Positions 34,702 to 43,750 of a stretch of DNA of 64,000 nucleotides are shown in pieces. The position numbers were made by a program, and so were the translations under genes. This DNA comes from Bacteroidales bacterium 6E. Lineage in GTDB: Bacteria > Bacteroidota > Bacteroidia > Bacteroidales > Prolixibacteraceae. Below the pieces are notes generated by a model. That model saw only the letters and a program-made list of their open reading frames with translations, was not told the origin of the DNA and did no database searches. Where the stretch lies: positions 62,001 through 126,000 of the forward strand of contig DF970686.1 in assembly GCA_001270045.2 (NCBI GenBank), read 5' to 3'. The stretch's first letter is position 1; each line of letters starts with the position of its first letter.

Positions 34702-35688
34702 TTGAACATTGGCCTGTACATATCCGAACTGTTATCAGAACACGACTATGTGGTTCTGCCAGGATTTGGTGGATTTGTTCCTGAATACATTCCTTCGAAA
34801 TATAACCCTGGGCAGGGATGGATCGATCCTCCATCAAGAAAAATTACGTTCCATCCTTCCCTTAAAATGAATGATGGCATCCTCCTTCATTCCATAACCC
34901 AGAGGGAGGGGATGACTGCACCTAAAGCCCTCGCCTTTCTTGAGGAGCTTGTTGCCGACTACCTTTACAGCCTTGATCATGGGAAACCGGTGATAATAAA
35001 AGGTTTGGGAACAGTTACCAGAATTGGTGATGAATACACTTTCATCGCCGATCCGGAAGCGAGATTTCTTCCGGAAGCTTTTGGCCTTGACAGAGTCTTC
35101 ATTCCGGAAAAAGCACCTGAAAGTGAACCGGTGGAAACAACTTCTGTCAATAAACAGGCTGAACCGGCAACCGATAAAATCATTGTTGAAAATCCCAAAA
35201 GCAAATCCAGGGTGTGGATCTATATTCCCATTGCAATGCTGCTTATCGTTGCATCCATCTGGATTTACCAGAAAACCATCCGGGTAGAATCCAGGGAGGT
35301 TCCAAACACTGAAACCAGCCATGAAGTCCAACAGGCTGAAATTATTGAAGTGCCTCCAGTCACGGCCGATTCCATAATCCAGATAACTGATGATTCTGTA
35401 ATTCAAGATGTTACCATCGAAAGAGAACATCCCCGGGAAGGAGTCTATTATGTAATCGGAGGCAGTTTCAGGAGCAGGGAAAACGCGGAAAAATATGTTG
35501 AGCTGGCACTCAAAAAAGGGCATCAGCCATTTCACCTAGGCGAAATTGGCAAATTTCATGTAGTTGCACTTGCATCCTATACAAATGAAAAAGAAGCCTT
35601 CAGGCATCAATTGGAAATACAGGCTAAAGATTCCACTTCAGGAGTATGGGTATACAGTGTCAGGAAACGCACTCCGGAATTAGATTGA
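34702..35688 (+). CDS. HU-CCDC81-like N-terminal and SPOR C-terminal membrane protein
   Basis: About 328 residues, starting at a TTG (34702) placed just after the promoter box and a GAGGGAG sequence. The N-terminal ~65 residues (MNIGLYISELLSEHDYVVLPGFGGFVPEYIPS...) match the bacterial HU-CCDC81 module, a DNA-binding-protein-like fold, followed by a second helical part (GKPVIIKGLGTVTRIGDEYTF). One membrane helix follows at about residues 171-191 (VWIYIPIAMLLIVASIWIY). The C-terminal ~75 residues are a SPOR domain (YYVIGGSFRSRENAEKYVELALKKG...FHVVALASY), which binds denuded peptidoglycan at division sites. It is thus probably an inner-membrane protein linking a cytoplasmic partner, possibly DNA, to septal murein. 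The function is inferred. Confidence 0.82.
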   Translation: MNIGLYISELLSEHDYVVLPGFGGFVPEYIPSKYNPGQGWIDPPSRKITFHPSLKMNDGILLHSITQREGMTAPKALAFLEELVADYLYSLDHGKPVIIKGLGTVTRIGDEYTFIADPEARFLPEAFGLDRVFIPEKAPESEPVETTSVNKQAEPATDKIIVENPKSKSRVWIYIPIAMLLIVASIWIYQKTIRVESREVPNTETSHEVQQAEIIEVPPVTADSIIQITDDSVIQDVTIEREHPREGVYYVIGGSFRSRENAEKYVELALKKGHQPFHLGEIGKFHVVALASYTNEKEAFRHQLEIQAKDSTSGVWVYSVRKRTPELD

Positions 35689-35798
35689 CAGGACTTTCAC
35701 AGCTTTTGATAAACTCTCTTCCTTAAACGGATATCGGATTCCATTTTTTCGTATCTTTTAACCTCATTCCGGTTCGACTTACTTAAATGGGCAATATC

Positions 35799-36749
35799 AT
35801 GAAAAGAAGAAATTTTATCAGGAACACCACGCTTACCAGTGTAGCATTATCCATCCCGGCCATCCGTGCATTTGGCTCCAATTTCCCTCCCGGCTTCCAG
35901 CTTCCCAAACGGGTCCTGGGCAAAACAGGAATCGAGCTTTCGGTAATTGGATTCGGGGGGATCATGCTAAATGACAATACCCCGGAATTTGCGGAAGAAA
36001 TCGTTTCAAAGGCTTGGGAAATGGGTTGCAACTATTATGATGTCGCTCCCAGTTACGGAAATGCGGAAATCAAACTTGGACCAGCCCTGAAACCGTATAG
36101 GAAAAATGCTTTCCTTGCCTGTAAAACAACGCAAAGAGAGGCAGTAAATGCCACCAGGGAATTGGAAGCTTCACTCAAGCACCTCGAAACTGATTGGTTC
36201 GACCTTTACCAACTTCATGCCCTGACCACCATTGAGGATGTCGAACGTTGTTTTGCACCCGGAGGAACCATCGAAATGATCGACAAGGCCAAGAAAGAGG
36301 GAAAGATTCGTTTGGCAGGATTTTCGGCCCACTCGGTGGATGCCGCCCTTCTGGCCATGTCAAGGTATGATTTCGACACTATCCTTTTCCCATTTAACTT
36401 TACTACCTGGTATGCAGGCAATTTCGGACCACAGGTGTATGCGGAAGCAGAGAAAAGAGGTATGGGGATTCTTGCCCTGAAAGCCATGGCTCTCAGACCC
36501 CTGAAGCAGGGAGAAGCCAAATTCGACAAAAATGTATGGTACCAGCCGGTTGAAGATGAAGAGACCATGAAAAAGGCACTTAAATTCACCTTATCAAAAG
36601 GGATTACCGCAGCCGTTCCGCCCGGGAAATCGACTCTTTTCCTGAAGGCAATCGAATTCATGAAGGATTATAAACCCTTGACAAAGGAAGAAGATGCATT
36701 TCTGGCTGACCTGGCATCCCGAACCGAACCGCTTTTCAGACACGGATAG
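35799..36749 (+). CDS. Exported aldo/keto reductase
   Basis: About 316 residues from the ATG at 35799; another ATG four codons earlier (35787) is possible. The N-terminus MKRRNFIRNTTLTSVALSIPAI has a basic pair and hydrophobic run suggestive of Tat export. The AKR barrel shows the tetrad: Asp and Tyr in YYDVAPSYGNAEIKLG, Lys in AFLACKTTQ and His in YQLHALTT. The phosphate/ribose-binding part is near ITAAVPPGK. It ends SRTEPLFRHG without a lipobox or C-terminal sorting domain. It reduces carbonyls or oxidises alcohols with NAD(P)H; an exported AKR raises the question of cofactor supply. Substrate unknown. Confidence 0.9.
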   Translation: MKRRNFIRNTTLTSVALSIPAIRAFGSNFPPGFQLPKRVLGKTGIELSVIGFGGIMLNDNTPEFAEEIVSKAWEMGCNYYDVAPSYGNAEIKLGPALKPYRKNAFLACKTTQREAVNATRELEASLKHLETDWFDLYQLHALTTIEDVERCFAPGGTIEMIDKAKKEGKIRLAGFSAHSVDAALLAMSRYDFDTILFPFNFTTWYAGNFGPQVYAEAEKRGMGILALKAMALRPLKQGEAKFDKNVWYQPVEDEETMKKALKFTLSKGITAAVPPGKSTLFLKAIEFMKDYKPLTKEEDAFLADLASRTEPLFRHG

Positions 36750-36768
36750 CCGGAAGCACAAAAAAATA

Positions 36769-36790
36769 GCGGCCCGGATAACCAGGCCGC
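36769..36790 (-). terminator. GC-rich hairpin with minus-strand T-run
   Basis: GCGGCC (36769-36774) pairs with GGCCGC (36785-36790) around a 10-nt loop. The minus-strand transcript continues into TATTTTTTTG, so it could be a second terminator for the mtnA-mtnP unit, or block antisense entry into the reductase gene. Confidence 0.6.
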
Positions 36791-36870
36791 GAAAAGCCAA
36801 CGAAGCAGAGTGGCTGTTATATATGTTGAATTAACTGGAATCATCATCGCTTTACGGTTAATAAGAAAAC

Positions 36871-36908
36871 AAAACCTGTGCCAAATTGAATGATCGGGCA
36901 CAGGTTTT
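36871..36908. terminator. Bidirectional intrinsic terminator
   Basis: AAAACCTGTGCC (36871-36882) and GGCACAGGTTTT (36897-36908) form a perfect 12-bp stem with a 14-nt loop. T-rich sequence follows on both strands. It lies between the reductase and mtnP stop codons. Confidence 0.85.
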
Positions 36909-36983
36909 ATCTTATATACCCAGCTTACCTATAATAATTGAGATCGTTTGATGACAAAGGGATGTAGGCCCTGGCTTTGGTTA

Positions 36984-37736
36984 TCATTTTGAGGAAACAG
37001 CATGCGTGATTAACCGGATTACACGATCAACATTTTGTTTAAATACATCCATTACTTCCTGCCATGAAACAGGGTTTTCATCCATTTTCCAGGCATCATA
37101 ATCGGTGCTCAGGGCAACCGCCGCATAAGGTATACCTGCCTCATTGGCAAGAATGCATTCCGGTGCGGTTGACATATTGATGATGTCGGCACCCCACATC
37201 CTGAACATATTCGATTCTGCCCTTGTGGAAAATCTGGGGCCTTCAATGGTGATGACCGTTCCTTTTTGGTGATATTTCAATCCAAGGGTTCCGACACTTT
37301 CGATAAGCAAGGAGCGCAGCTCAGCAGAGAAAGGATCAGACATGGCAACATGGTGCAATTCCCCTTTCCTGAAATGGTCGAAGAAAGTGTTGATCCGAAA
37401 TCTTGTAAAGTCGATAAATTGGTCGGGAAATACCAAATCACCCCTTTTAATGTCATTTCTTAGGCTTCCACAGGCGGTTGTCGCCAAAATATGGGTACAT
37501 CCCAAATCCCTGATAGCATGAATATTTGCCCTATTGTTCACTTTTGAGGGAGGAATCTCGTGATGGCGTCCATGACGGGAAATCAGACAGACTTCAGTTC
37601 CTCCAATTGTTCCGGTCATTATGGTAGATGATGGACTTCCATATGGCGTTTCCATGGTAATTTCCTTTGGATTGGCAAGGATTTCAGGATTTTCGAAACC
37701 TGTGCCTCCGATAATGGCAAATTTCATATTACTCAT
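36984..37736 (-). CDS. mtnP: S-methyl-5'-thioadenosine phosphorylase
   Basis: 250 residues, purine nucleoside phosphorylase family 2. Motifs: FAIIGGTGF at the N-terminus, the phosphate-binding SRHGRHHEIPPSKVNNRANIHA, ACGSL, the substrate loop EGPRFSTRAESNMFRMWGADIINMSTAPECILANE and the catalytic-Asp segment STDYDAW. The ERHGxxH and DIINM-x-T pattern favours the MTA enzyme over adenosine/inosine PNP. It splits methylthioadenosine into adenine and methylthioribose-1-phosphate. Its start overlaps the mtnA stop by 8 bp, so successive pathway enzymes are coupled, and its product is the mtnA substrate. Confidence 0.92.
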   Translation of the reverse strand: MSNMKFAIIGGTGFENPEILANPKEITMETPYGSPSSTIMTGTIGGTEVCLISRHGRHHEIPPSKVNNRANIHAIRDLGCTHILATTACGSLRNDIKRGDLVFPDQFIDFTRFRINTFFDHFRKGELHHVAMSDPFSAELRSLLIESVGTLGLKYHQKGTVITIEGPRFSTRAESNMFRMWGADIINMSTAPECILANEAGIPYAAVALSTDYDAWKMDENPVSWQEVMDVFKQNVDRVIRLITHAVSSK

Positions 37737-38835
37737 TTTTTGTGTTTATCAATGCAACAATACTAACCTCTTCAGGTTTGCACAATCCCTTTTCGGTAAT
37801 CAACATCGTCACCAGTCGTGCAGGGGTAATATCGAACCCATAATTGGCCACAGGGCTTTTTTCCGGGATGATTCTTACGGATGAAATCGATTCTCCATTC
37901 CATCCCTCAGCAAAAGAAACCTCTGATGCATCACGTTCCTCCACCGGAATGGAATCCAGGCCATTTACCAAATCGAGGTCGAAAGTGCTTGAGGGCAGTG
38001 CCACATAAAAAGGAATTCCGTTATCGGATGCGGCAACCGCCTTGAGGTATGTACCTATCTTATTAGCCACATCACCGTTCCGGGTGGTACGGTCACTACC
38101 CGTGATGACCATATCAACCATCCCCTTCTGCATAAGGTGCCCCCCTGCATTGTCAGGGATGATGGTATGAGGTACCCCGACAAGTCCAAGCTCATAAGCC
38201 GTAAGGCGTGCACCCTGGTTTCGAGGGCGTGTTTCATCCACCCAGACATGGATTGGGATTCCCATCCGGTGAGCCAGGTAAATAGGGGCTGTTGCAGTAC
38301 CCCATTCAACGCAGGCAAGCCATCCCGCATTGCAATGAGTCAGGATTTGTACGGGCTGGCCCTTTTTTCGGGAACCAATTTCACGGATCAAAGGCAATCC
38401 ATACTCACCAATCAATCTGCATGCCTCAATTTCCTCGTTCCGGATGCGGTTTGCTTCCAACAATAAATCCGATACCACATCTTCCTTGCCTTTATTCTGT
38501 TTATATACGGCAGCCATTCTGCCCGTCATCCGAAAAAGGTTGACGGCAGTAGGCCTTGTGGCATTCAAGGCAATTTCAGCCTGAAGCATGGTAATCTCAC
38601 GGTCGGGTCCGTCACTGTTCAGTGCGGCCAGATACATGCCATACGCGGCAGTAACGCCAATCAGGGGGGCTCCACGTACCACCATTTCCCGAATGGCATA
38701 ACAAGCCTGTTCGAGTGTGGAGATTTCAAAAATCCTGGTCTCAAAAGGAAGTACGCGCTGATCCAGGACCTGAACCAGTCCTTGATCACCATTTGACAAC
38801 CAAAGGGAGGCATTCGAAGGAAATTTATTGTCCAT
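37729..38835 (-). CDS. mtnA: Methylthioribose-1-phosphate isomerase
   Basis: 368 residues from the ATG at 38835; an in-frame TTG at 38871 is closer to the promoter and would add 12 residues. The eIF2B-like isomerase fold has RGAPLIGVTAAYGM, the catalytic Cys in ILTHCNAGWLA and the catalytic Asp in VITGSDRTTRNGDVANKIGTY. Also present is the substrate-binding DETRPRNQGARLTAYELG. It converts methylthioribose-1-phosphate to methylthioribulose-1-phosphate in methionine salvage. With mtnP directly downstream only the first two salvage steps are encoded here; mtnBCD are not in the window. Confidence 0.96.
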   Translation of the reverse strand: MDNKFPSNASLWLSNGDQGLVQVLDQRVLPFETRIFEISTLEQACYAIREMVVRGAPLIGVTAAYGMYLAALNSDGPDREITMLQAEIALNATRPTAVNLFRMTGRMAAVYKQNKGKEDVVSDLLLEANRIRNEEIEACRLIGEYGLPLIREIGSRKKGQPVQILTHCNAGWLACVEWGTATAPIYLAHRMGIPIHVWVDETRPRNQGARLTAYELGLVGVPHTIIPDNAGGHLMQKGMVDMVITGSDRTTRNGDVANKIGTYLKAVAASDNGIPFYVALPSSTFDLDLVNGLDSIPVEERDASEVSFAEGWNGESISSVRIIPEKSPVANYGFDITPARLVTMLITEKGLCKPEEVSIVALINTKNE

Positions 38836-38896
38836 GTCTGATAAATCATTTTCTTTGAAGGGCAAATCCAATATAGAAATTGTACCCTGATTTGGG

Positions 38897-38904
38897 CAAA
38901 AGTA
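38897..38904 (-). promoter_or_regulatory. Putative -7 box for mtnA-mtnP
   Basis: TACTTTTG on the minus strand matches TAnnTTTG. A start near 38890 leaves ~19 nt to the TTG at 38871 or ~55 nt to the ATG at 38835. Confidence 0.5.
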
Positions 38905-38923
38905 ACCCTAAAATTTCGTATCC

Positions 38924-39553
38924 GTGTTTCGTAATATCATATTTGACCTGGGCGGTGTTTTACTGGACCTTGATTTCGATACCCCTTTAAAGGAATTTCA
39001 GAGGTTGAACCGCAATGAGCCCTTTGAAGACTTGCGTGAATTTATCCATCACCCCCTGTTCACGGGATTTGAAACGGGTGCATTACAACCAGAGGAGTTC
39101 AGGGAACGGCTTCGACAGTTACTGAAAAATCCGGAAATCGAGGATGAAACCCTGGATCATGCCTGGTGCTCCATGCTGGCAAGGGTACCCGCTACAAAAG
39201 TCGCTATCCTTCAGGAGCTTGCCAGTCGATTCAGGCTGTATCTATATAGCAACACCAATGAAATCCATATAGTGCGTTTCAAGCGTGATTTTGCCATTGA
39301 ACATGGGATGGAATGGGAAACGCTATTTGAAACGGCCTTCTATTCTCACGAAATCAGGGATCGTAAACCTAACATTTCAGGCTATAGGAAAGTACTTGAA
39401 TTGGCGGGATTGAACGCAAGTGAAACCCTGTTTGTCGATGATCTGGAAGTCAATATCCGGGCAGCGTCAGAAGCCGGATTAAAGGTTCTTCATTATATTC
39501 CCGGACAGGATCTGGCAAAAGTCATCAGGCAGTTTGATGGTATCGGCATGTAA
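38924..39553 (+). CDS. HAD-superfamily hydrolase (YihX-like)
   Basis: 209 residues starting with GTG at 38924; no ATG is available near the conserved N-terminus. HAD motif I is FDLGGVLLDLD at residues ~7-17, motif II the Ser/Thr region LYLYSNTNE, motif III Lys in IRDRKPNISGYRKVLE and motif IV DDLEVN. The cap is a small helical insertion of the sugar-phosphatase/epoxide-hydrolase-like group (YihX). It likely hydrolyses a small phosphorylated metabolite. In motif I the second Asp of DxD is replaced by Gly (DLGG), a form found in this subgroup. It is divergent from mtnA. Confidence 0.88.
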   Translation: MFRNIIFDLGGVLLDLDFDTPLKEFQRLNRNEPFEDLREFIHHPLFTGFETGALQPEEFRERLRQLLKNPEIEDETLDHAWCSMLARVPATKVAILQELASRFRLYLYSNTNEIHIVRFKRDFAIEHGMEWETLFETAFYSHEIRDRKPNISGYRKVLELAGLNASETLFVDDLEVNIRAASEAGLKVLHYIPGQDLAKVIRQFDGIGM

Positions 39554-39679
39554 GTGTTTATGCAATAACCATGAGCGATATCCAACCAGTAAAACATTGC
39601 TTACATCCTGTTTTTCAACAAGCTTGTCTAATGATTTCAGGATAATTTGAATTGGTAACCAAAGAAGATTCAAAAAAAA

Positions 39680-39708
39680 GAGTTCCGGCTATCATCAAAC
39701 CGGAACTC
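39680..39708 (-). terminator. Intrinsic terminator after trpB2
   Basis: GAGTTCCGG (39680-39688) pairs perfectly with CCGGAACTC (39700-39708) around an 11-nt loop. On the minus strand eight T follow. It lies 62 bp past the trpB2 stop. Confidence 0.9.
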
Positions 39709-39769
39709 CACAAATATCTCTAAAAGTTTCCCTTGTAACGACAGGGGGATATTCCATAAGGCATTATAC

Positions 39770-41143
39770 CTATTTCGGCAGCGGGTATCCTTTCAGTTTC
39801 TCGAGATTGCTGGCAATCTCCGATTCAGGATATTCATAGTCGGAAAGCTGGCCTGTCATATACTTGTCGTATCCCACCAGATCCATTAATCCATGTCCGC
39901 TAAAGTTGAATAGTATCACCTTTTCCTTGCCCTCTTCCTTAGCTTTTTTGGCCTCACGGATTGCAGAGGCGATGGCATGGGTAGTTTCAGGGGCAGGAAT
40001 GATTCCTTCTGTTTTTGAGAAAAGAAGCCCTGCCTCAAAACATTCACTCTGGTGTATTGCCTGGGCCTCCATCAGTCCATCTTTCAGTGCGGCGCTGACC
40101 AAAGGTGCCATTCCGTGATAACGAAGGCCACCGGCGTGAATCGGGGCAGGAATAAAATTATGCCCCAGGCTGTACATCGGCAATAGCGGTGTCATTTCAG
40201 CCACATCGCCATGGTCATAAATAAAGGGCGCTTTGGTAAGGGTTGGGCATGAGAAAGGCTCGGCCCCAATGACCTGGATATCGGCACCATTTACCTTGTC
40301 ATAAATAAAAGGAAATGCCAATCCTGCAAAATTGCTACCGCCACCACAGCATCCAATAACGATATCAGGTTTTTTGATTCCCACTTTGGCAAGCTGTTTT
40401 TTGGCTTCCAGTCCGATGATGGTCTGATGCAACATGACATGGTTCAAGACCGAACCCAGTGAATAGCGGGTTTGTCCGGTAGGATCGGTCACGGCAGCTT
40501 CCACCGCCTCACTGATGGCAATGCCCAGACTGCCCGGAGTATCAGGATATTTTTCAAGGATATTTCGACCGGCTTGTGTCTCGGTACTTGGACTGGCAAC
40601 ACATTTTCCGCCCCAGGTCTGCATCATCAGCTTACGGAATGGCTTTTGGTCGAAACTGACCCTGACCATGAAAACCTTTACTTCGAGTCCCAACAAGGCA
40701 CCTGCATAAGAAAGGGCAGTCCCCCACTGGCCGGCCCCGGTTTCCGTCGTTAGCCTTTTTATTCCGAACTGTTTATTGTACCAAGCCTGTGCGATGGCAG
40801 TATTGGGTTTATGACTTCCGGCGGGAGACACACTCTCGTTCTTATAGTATATTTTGGCTGGGGTGCCCAACGCTTCCTCCAGTTCATAAGCCCTGACCAA
40901 CGGACTCGGACGCCATTGTACAAGGATATTCCGGATTTCTTCGGGGATATCGATCCAGCGGTCCTGGCTGACTTCCTGTTCAATCAGGTTCATTGGAAAT
41001 ACGGGCGCCAGCATTTCAGGGGTGATTGGTTTCCCACCCGGACCCAGAGGCGGATTCAACGGACTTAAAAGATCAGGGGTAAGATTATACCACTGTCGCG
41101 GCATTTCCGATTCGTCCAGTAAAATCTTTTTCATTCGTGTCAT
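39770..41143 (-). CDS. trpB2: TrpB2-type tryptophan synthase beta subunit
   Basis: 457 residues of the long TrpB-like (TrpB2) family. The N-terminal extension ([24 protein letters not shown]) is diagnostic for TrpB2. The pyridoxal-phosphate Lys lies in [11 protein letters not shown], followed by [15 protein letters not shown] and the phosphate-binding [16 protein letters not shown]. It condenses indole and serine to tryptophan. TrpB2 enzymes do not form the usual TrpA complex well and often sit outside the trp operon, salvaging indole. Here trpB2 is alone with its own terminator, and its 5' leader has a Trp-codon attenuator, so its expression should respond to charged tRNA-Trp. Confidence 0.96.
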   Translation of the reverse strand: MTRMKKILLDESEMPRQWYNLTPDLLSPLNPPLGPGGKPITPEMLAPVFPMNLIEQEVSQDRWIDIPEEIRNILVQWRPSPLVRAYELEEALGTPAKIYYKNESVSPAGSHKPNTAIAQAWYNKQFGIKRLTTETGAGQWGTALSYAGALLGLEVKVFMVRVSFDQKPFRKLMMQTWGGKCVASPSTETQAGRNILEKYPDTPGSLGIAISEAVEAAVTDPTGQTRYSLGSVLNHVMLHQTIIGLEAKKQLAKVGIKKPDIVIGCCGGGSNFAGLAFPFIYDKVNGADIQVIGAEPFSCPTLTKAPFIYDHGDVAEMTPLLPMYSLGHNFIPAPIHAGGLRYHGMAPLVSAALKDGLMEAQAIHQSECFEAGLLFSKTEGIIPAPETTHAIASAIREAKKAKEEGKEKVILFNFSGHGLMDLVGYDKYMTGQLSDYEYPESEIASNLEKLKGYPLPK

Positions 41144-41198
41144 AATCGCAATACATTTATTAGTTAATTCATTGTTTTGAAATCCTCAGAAATGACAT

Positions 41199-41240
41199 AA
41201 AAAAGAAGGGATTTGCTGCGCAAACAACAAATCCCTTCTT
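41199..41240 (-). terminator. trp attenuator terminator upstream of trpB2
   Basis: On the minus strand, AAGAAGGGATTTG (complement of 41228-41240) pairs perfectly over 13 bp with CAAATCCCTTCTT (complement of 41203-41215), 12-nt loop, followed by a run of six T (41204-41199). It lies 56 bp before the trpB2 ATG and ~30 bp after the leader-peptide stop, exactly where an attenuator terminator belongs. Confidence 0.88.
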
Positions 41241-41270
41241 CACAGGTACTTTCAAGCCGGACGCCATTGT

Positions 41271-41336
41271 TTACGCGATGAACACATTATTGTGCCACCA
41301 CCACCAATTTCCGTTATGAAAGCTTGAAAACATCAT
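41271..41336 (-). CDS. trpL: Trp leader peptide with four consecutive Trp codons
   Basis: A short ORF of 20-21 codons starting at one of two adjacent ATG codons (41336 or 41333) and ending in TAA at 41271-41273. Its middle reads HNGNWWWWHNN; the four TGG codons are at 41306-41295. Ribosome stalling at these codons when charged tRNA-Trp is scarce would prevent the downstream terminator hairpin from forming and let RNA polymerase continue into trpB2. A promoter-like pair lies just upstream (41357-41387), leaving a ~14-nt 5' UTR. An 8-bp inverted repeat (41322-41329 with 41250-41257) brackets the Trp codons and may be the 1:2 stem; I could not identify the antiterminator with confidence. Confidence 0.88.
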   Translation of the reverse strand: MMFSSFHNGNWWWWHNNVFIA

Positions 41337-41356
41337 TCCCGTTTAAAATATCGGCG

Positions 41357-41387
41357 TAAAAGTAACCATTAATTTCTTTTGACAAAA
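41357..41387 (-). promoter_or_regulatory. Putative promoter of the trpL-trpB2 transcript
   Basis: On the minus strand TTTTG (complement of 41383-41387) is followed after 18 nt by TACTTTTA (complement of 41357-41364), a 7/8 match to the -7 element. Predicted start near 41350, just before the leader peptide. Confidence 0.6.
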
Positions 41388-41768
41388 CAGAAAAAATGAA
41401 AGTTGTAAATTTAAATCGCTTCTAAATTAACACGTTCAAGACCGATAAATTTACAATTCGAAGAATCAAACCATTTCAATCTCTCCTATCCATATTATCA
41501 GGCCTAAAAGAGCTTCATTGACAATAAATCATTTCCATCACTGTCAACTTATGATGAAAACCTGATGTGACAAAATTACAAATAACTGTAACGATTTTAC
41601 CGGTTAACCGTCTTATATCCCGAAAGCCAAGAAAAAATCCCTTCCATTAGGGAAAATTTGACACTTACGGATAATAATCCGCCATTTATCGGTAAAGAAT
41701 ATGTATTCGGACAGGTATAGCCGAATTTTGAAATGTAATTGAAAACGGAAAACTAAAAACTACTTGCC
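41388..41768. other. Divergent region between trpL and the efflux operon
   Basis: About 380 bp, AT-rich. It must contain the efflux operon promoter, but I see no full TAnnTTTG box near 41769. A small inverted repeat TTCGG...CCGAA lies around 41714-41733 and might be an operator. I found no tRNA, small gene or riboswitch. Confidence 0.45.
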
Positions 41769-42482
41769 ATGATTGTTTTAGACAGTATTCATAAGTCATA
41801 TGTTACAGGAACCAACTCGCTTCATGTGTTGAAAGGCATTGATCTTGAGATAGGTGCAGGCGAGTTTGTTTCTGTAATGGGTTCTTCAGGTTCTGGCAAA
41901 TCAACCCTTTTGAATATACTTGGAATATTAGACGACTACGACAGCGGATCCTATGTCTTGAACGGCAAAAAGATTAAAGGGCTGAACGAAACCAAAGCTG
42001 CCATGTTACGCAACGAAATGATCGGGTTTGTGTTTCAATCGTTCAACCTCATCTCCTTCAAGAATGCAAGGGAAAATGTTGCATTGCCACTATACTACCA
42101 AAAGGTCAGCCGTCGAAAAAGGAATGTCATTGCCATGGAATACCTCGACAGGATGGGATTGAAAGACTGGGCAGATCACCTGCCAAGTGAATTGTCGGGT
42201 GGACAGAAACAGCGTGTGGCCATTGCCAGGGCATTGATATCCAACCCGAAAGTGATTCTTGCCGACGAACCGACCGGAGCTCTCGATACCGTAACATCAT
42301 TCGAAGTGATGGACATCCTGAAGGAAGTTAACGATCAGGGAATTACCGTAATTATTGTCACACACGAACATGACATCGCTTCCATGACTCGAAAAATCAT
42401 CCGCTTACGTGACGGCATTATTGCCGAGGTAATCGTAAATGGAGATCTGCAATTATACAGGGACAGGGTTTTGGCCGAATAA
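41769..42482 (+). CDS. MacB-type efflux ABC transporter, ATP-binding subunit
   Basis: 237 residues. Walker A is [12 protein letters not shown] (~residues 37-48), the Q-loop lies in FVFQSFNLI, the signature is [15 protein letters not shown] and Walker B is [12 protein letters not shown], with the His switch in IVTHEHD. The sequence belongs to the LolD/MacB/FtsE-like group that works with FtsX-fold permeases. It heads a five-gene run (ATPase, two permeases, adaptor, outer-membrane channel) with gaps of 11-70 bp. It energises tripartite export of small molecules or peptides across the envelope. Confidence 0.95.
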   Translation: MIVLDSIHKSYVTGTNSLHVLKGIDLEIGAGEFVSVMGSSGSGKSTLLNILGILDDYDSGSYVLNGKKIKGLNETKAAMLRNEMIGFVFQSFNLISFKNARENVALPLYYQKVSRRKRNVIAMEYLDRMGLKDWADHLPSELSGGQKQRVAIARALISNPKVILADEPTGALDTVTSFEVMDILKEVNDQGITVIIVTHEHDIASMTRKIIRLRDGIIAEVIVNGDLQLYRDRVLAE

Positions 42483-42493
42483 TACAGAAGACT

Positions 42494-43750
42494 ATGTTTG
42501 ATATTGATATTTGGCAGGAAATATTCAGCACCATCAGGAAAAACAAACTACGAACATTTCTGACCGGTTTCTCCGTTGCCTGGGGGATTTTTATGCTGAT
42601 GGTACTCCTGGGATCTGGAAACGGACTGCAAAATGGAGTCAGGGAACAGTTTTCGGATAATGCAGAAAACATCATGTGGATGTGGACAGGTGAAACCTCC
42701 ATTCCCTTTAAAGGATATAAAGAAGGCAGGGAGATCAGGTTTAACAATGAGGATTATGATTATCTTCTCGACAAAGCAGAAGGTGTTGACCAGGTTTCTG
42801 CCCGCTTTTTCCTGAGAGGTGATATCACTTATTCTTATGGAAAAGAATATGGTTCTTTTACAACCAGTACCTGTTACCCTGCCCTCGCCGACATGGAGAA
42901 AATCAAGATTTCATCCGGAAGGTTTCTCAACGATCTGGACATGATGGAGTTCAGAAAGGTCGTTGTCATTGGAGATGACATCCGTAAAGCGCTCTTTAAG
43001 GAAGAAGACCCTTTGGGGAAATACATAAATATAGGCAATGTACCTTTTATGGTCATCGGTGTATCGCACGACCCCAGGTCACAGGACAACCGGCAGTCAT
43101 ACATGCCATTCACCACTGCCCAGAGGATATATGGGGGTGGTAACAGGGTACATACTTTTGCCATAACGACAGAAATGGTGCAGACTGCCGAGGAAGCGAC
43201 GGCCATCAGTGATAACATCAGACAGCAAATGGCCATGCGGCACAGCTTTGATCCTACCGACCAGAAAGCTATGGGATCGTTCAATATGCTGACAGAGTAT
43301 ATCAGGACCATGAAAATCTTCCAGGCCATCAAAATGTTTGTCTGGATCATTGGTATCGGTACCCTGATCGCAGGGATTGTAGGCGTCAGCAACATCATGC
43401 TGATACTTGTCAAGGAACGCACCAGGGAAATCGGAATCCGTAAAGCATTGGGAGCATCCCCTGCATCCGTGATTGGATTGATATTGCTCGAATCCATTCT
43501 GATCACGACCATTGCCGGATATATTGGACTGGTTATGGGGGTCGGCCTGATGGAAGGCTTCAATTATGCTCTTGAACAGATGATATCTTCCGGTGGAGGT
43601 GATCAGATATTCTTCAGAAATCCAACCGTTGATTTTGGGACTGCCATTTCGGCTACCCTGATCCTGATTCTCTCAGGTGCACTTGCCGGATATATTCCAG
43701 CACGAAAGGCAGCGAGTGTAAAACCTATTGAAGCCCTGCACGATGAGTAA
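42494..43750 (+). CDS. MacB/FtsX-type ABC permease, first copy
   Basis: 418 residues: an N-terminal membrane helix (FLTGFSVAWGIFMLMVLLGSG), a large periplasmic MacB core domain (~residues 50-285), and three C-terminal helices of the FtsX fold (MFVWIIGIGTLIAGIVGVSNIMLILVKERTREIGIRKALGA ... ALAGYIPARKAASVKPIEALHDE). The VKERTREIGIRKALGA coupling helix contacts the ATPase. It is a half-transporter that must pair with itself or the similar downstream permease; two different permeases suggest a heterodimer. Confidence 0.95.
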   Translation: MFDIDIWQEIFSTIRKNKLRTFLTGFSVAWGIFMLMVLLGSGNGLQNGVREQFSDNAENIMWMWTGETSIPFKGYKEGREIRFNNEDYDYLLDKAEGVDQVSARFFLRGDITYSYGKEYGSFTTSTCYPALADMEKIKISSGRFLNDLDMMEFRKVVVIGDDIRKALFKEEDPLGKYINIGNVPFMVIGVSHDPRSQDNRQSYMPFTTAQRIYGGGNRVHTFAITTEMVQTAEEATAISDNIRQQMAMRHSFDPTDQKAMGSFNMLTEYIRTMKIFQAIKMFVWIIGIGTLIAGIVGVSNIMLILVKERTREIGIRKALGASPASVIGLILLESILITTIAGYIGLVMGVGLMEGFNYALEQMISSGGGDQIFFRNPTVDFGTAISATLILILSGALAGYIPARKAASVKPIEALHDE

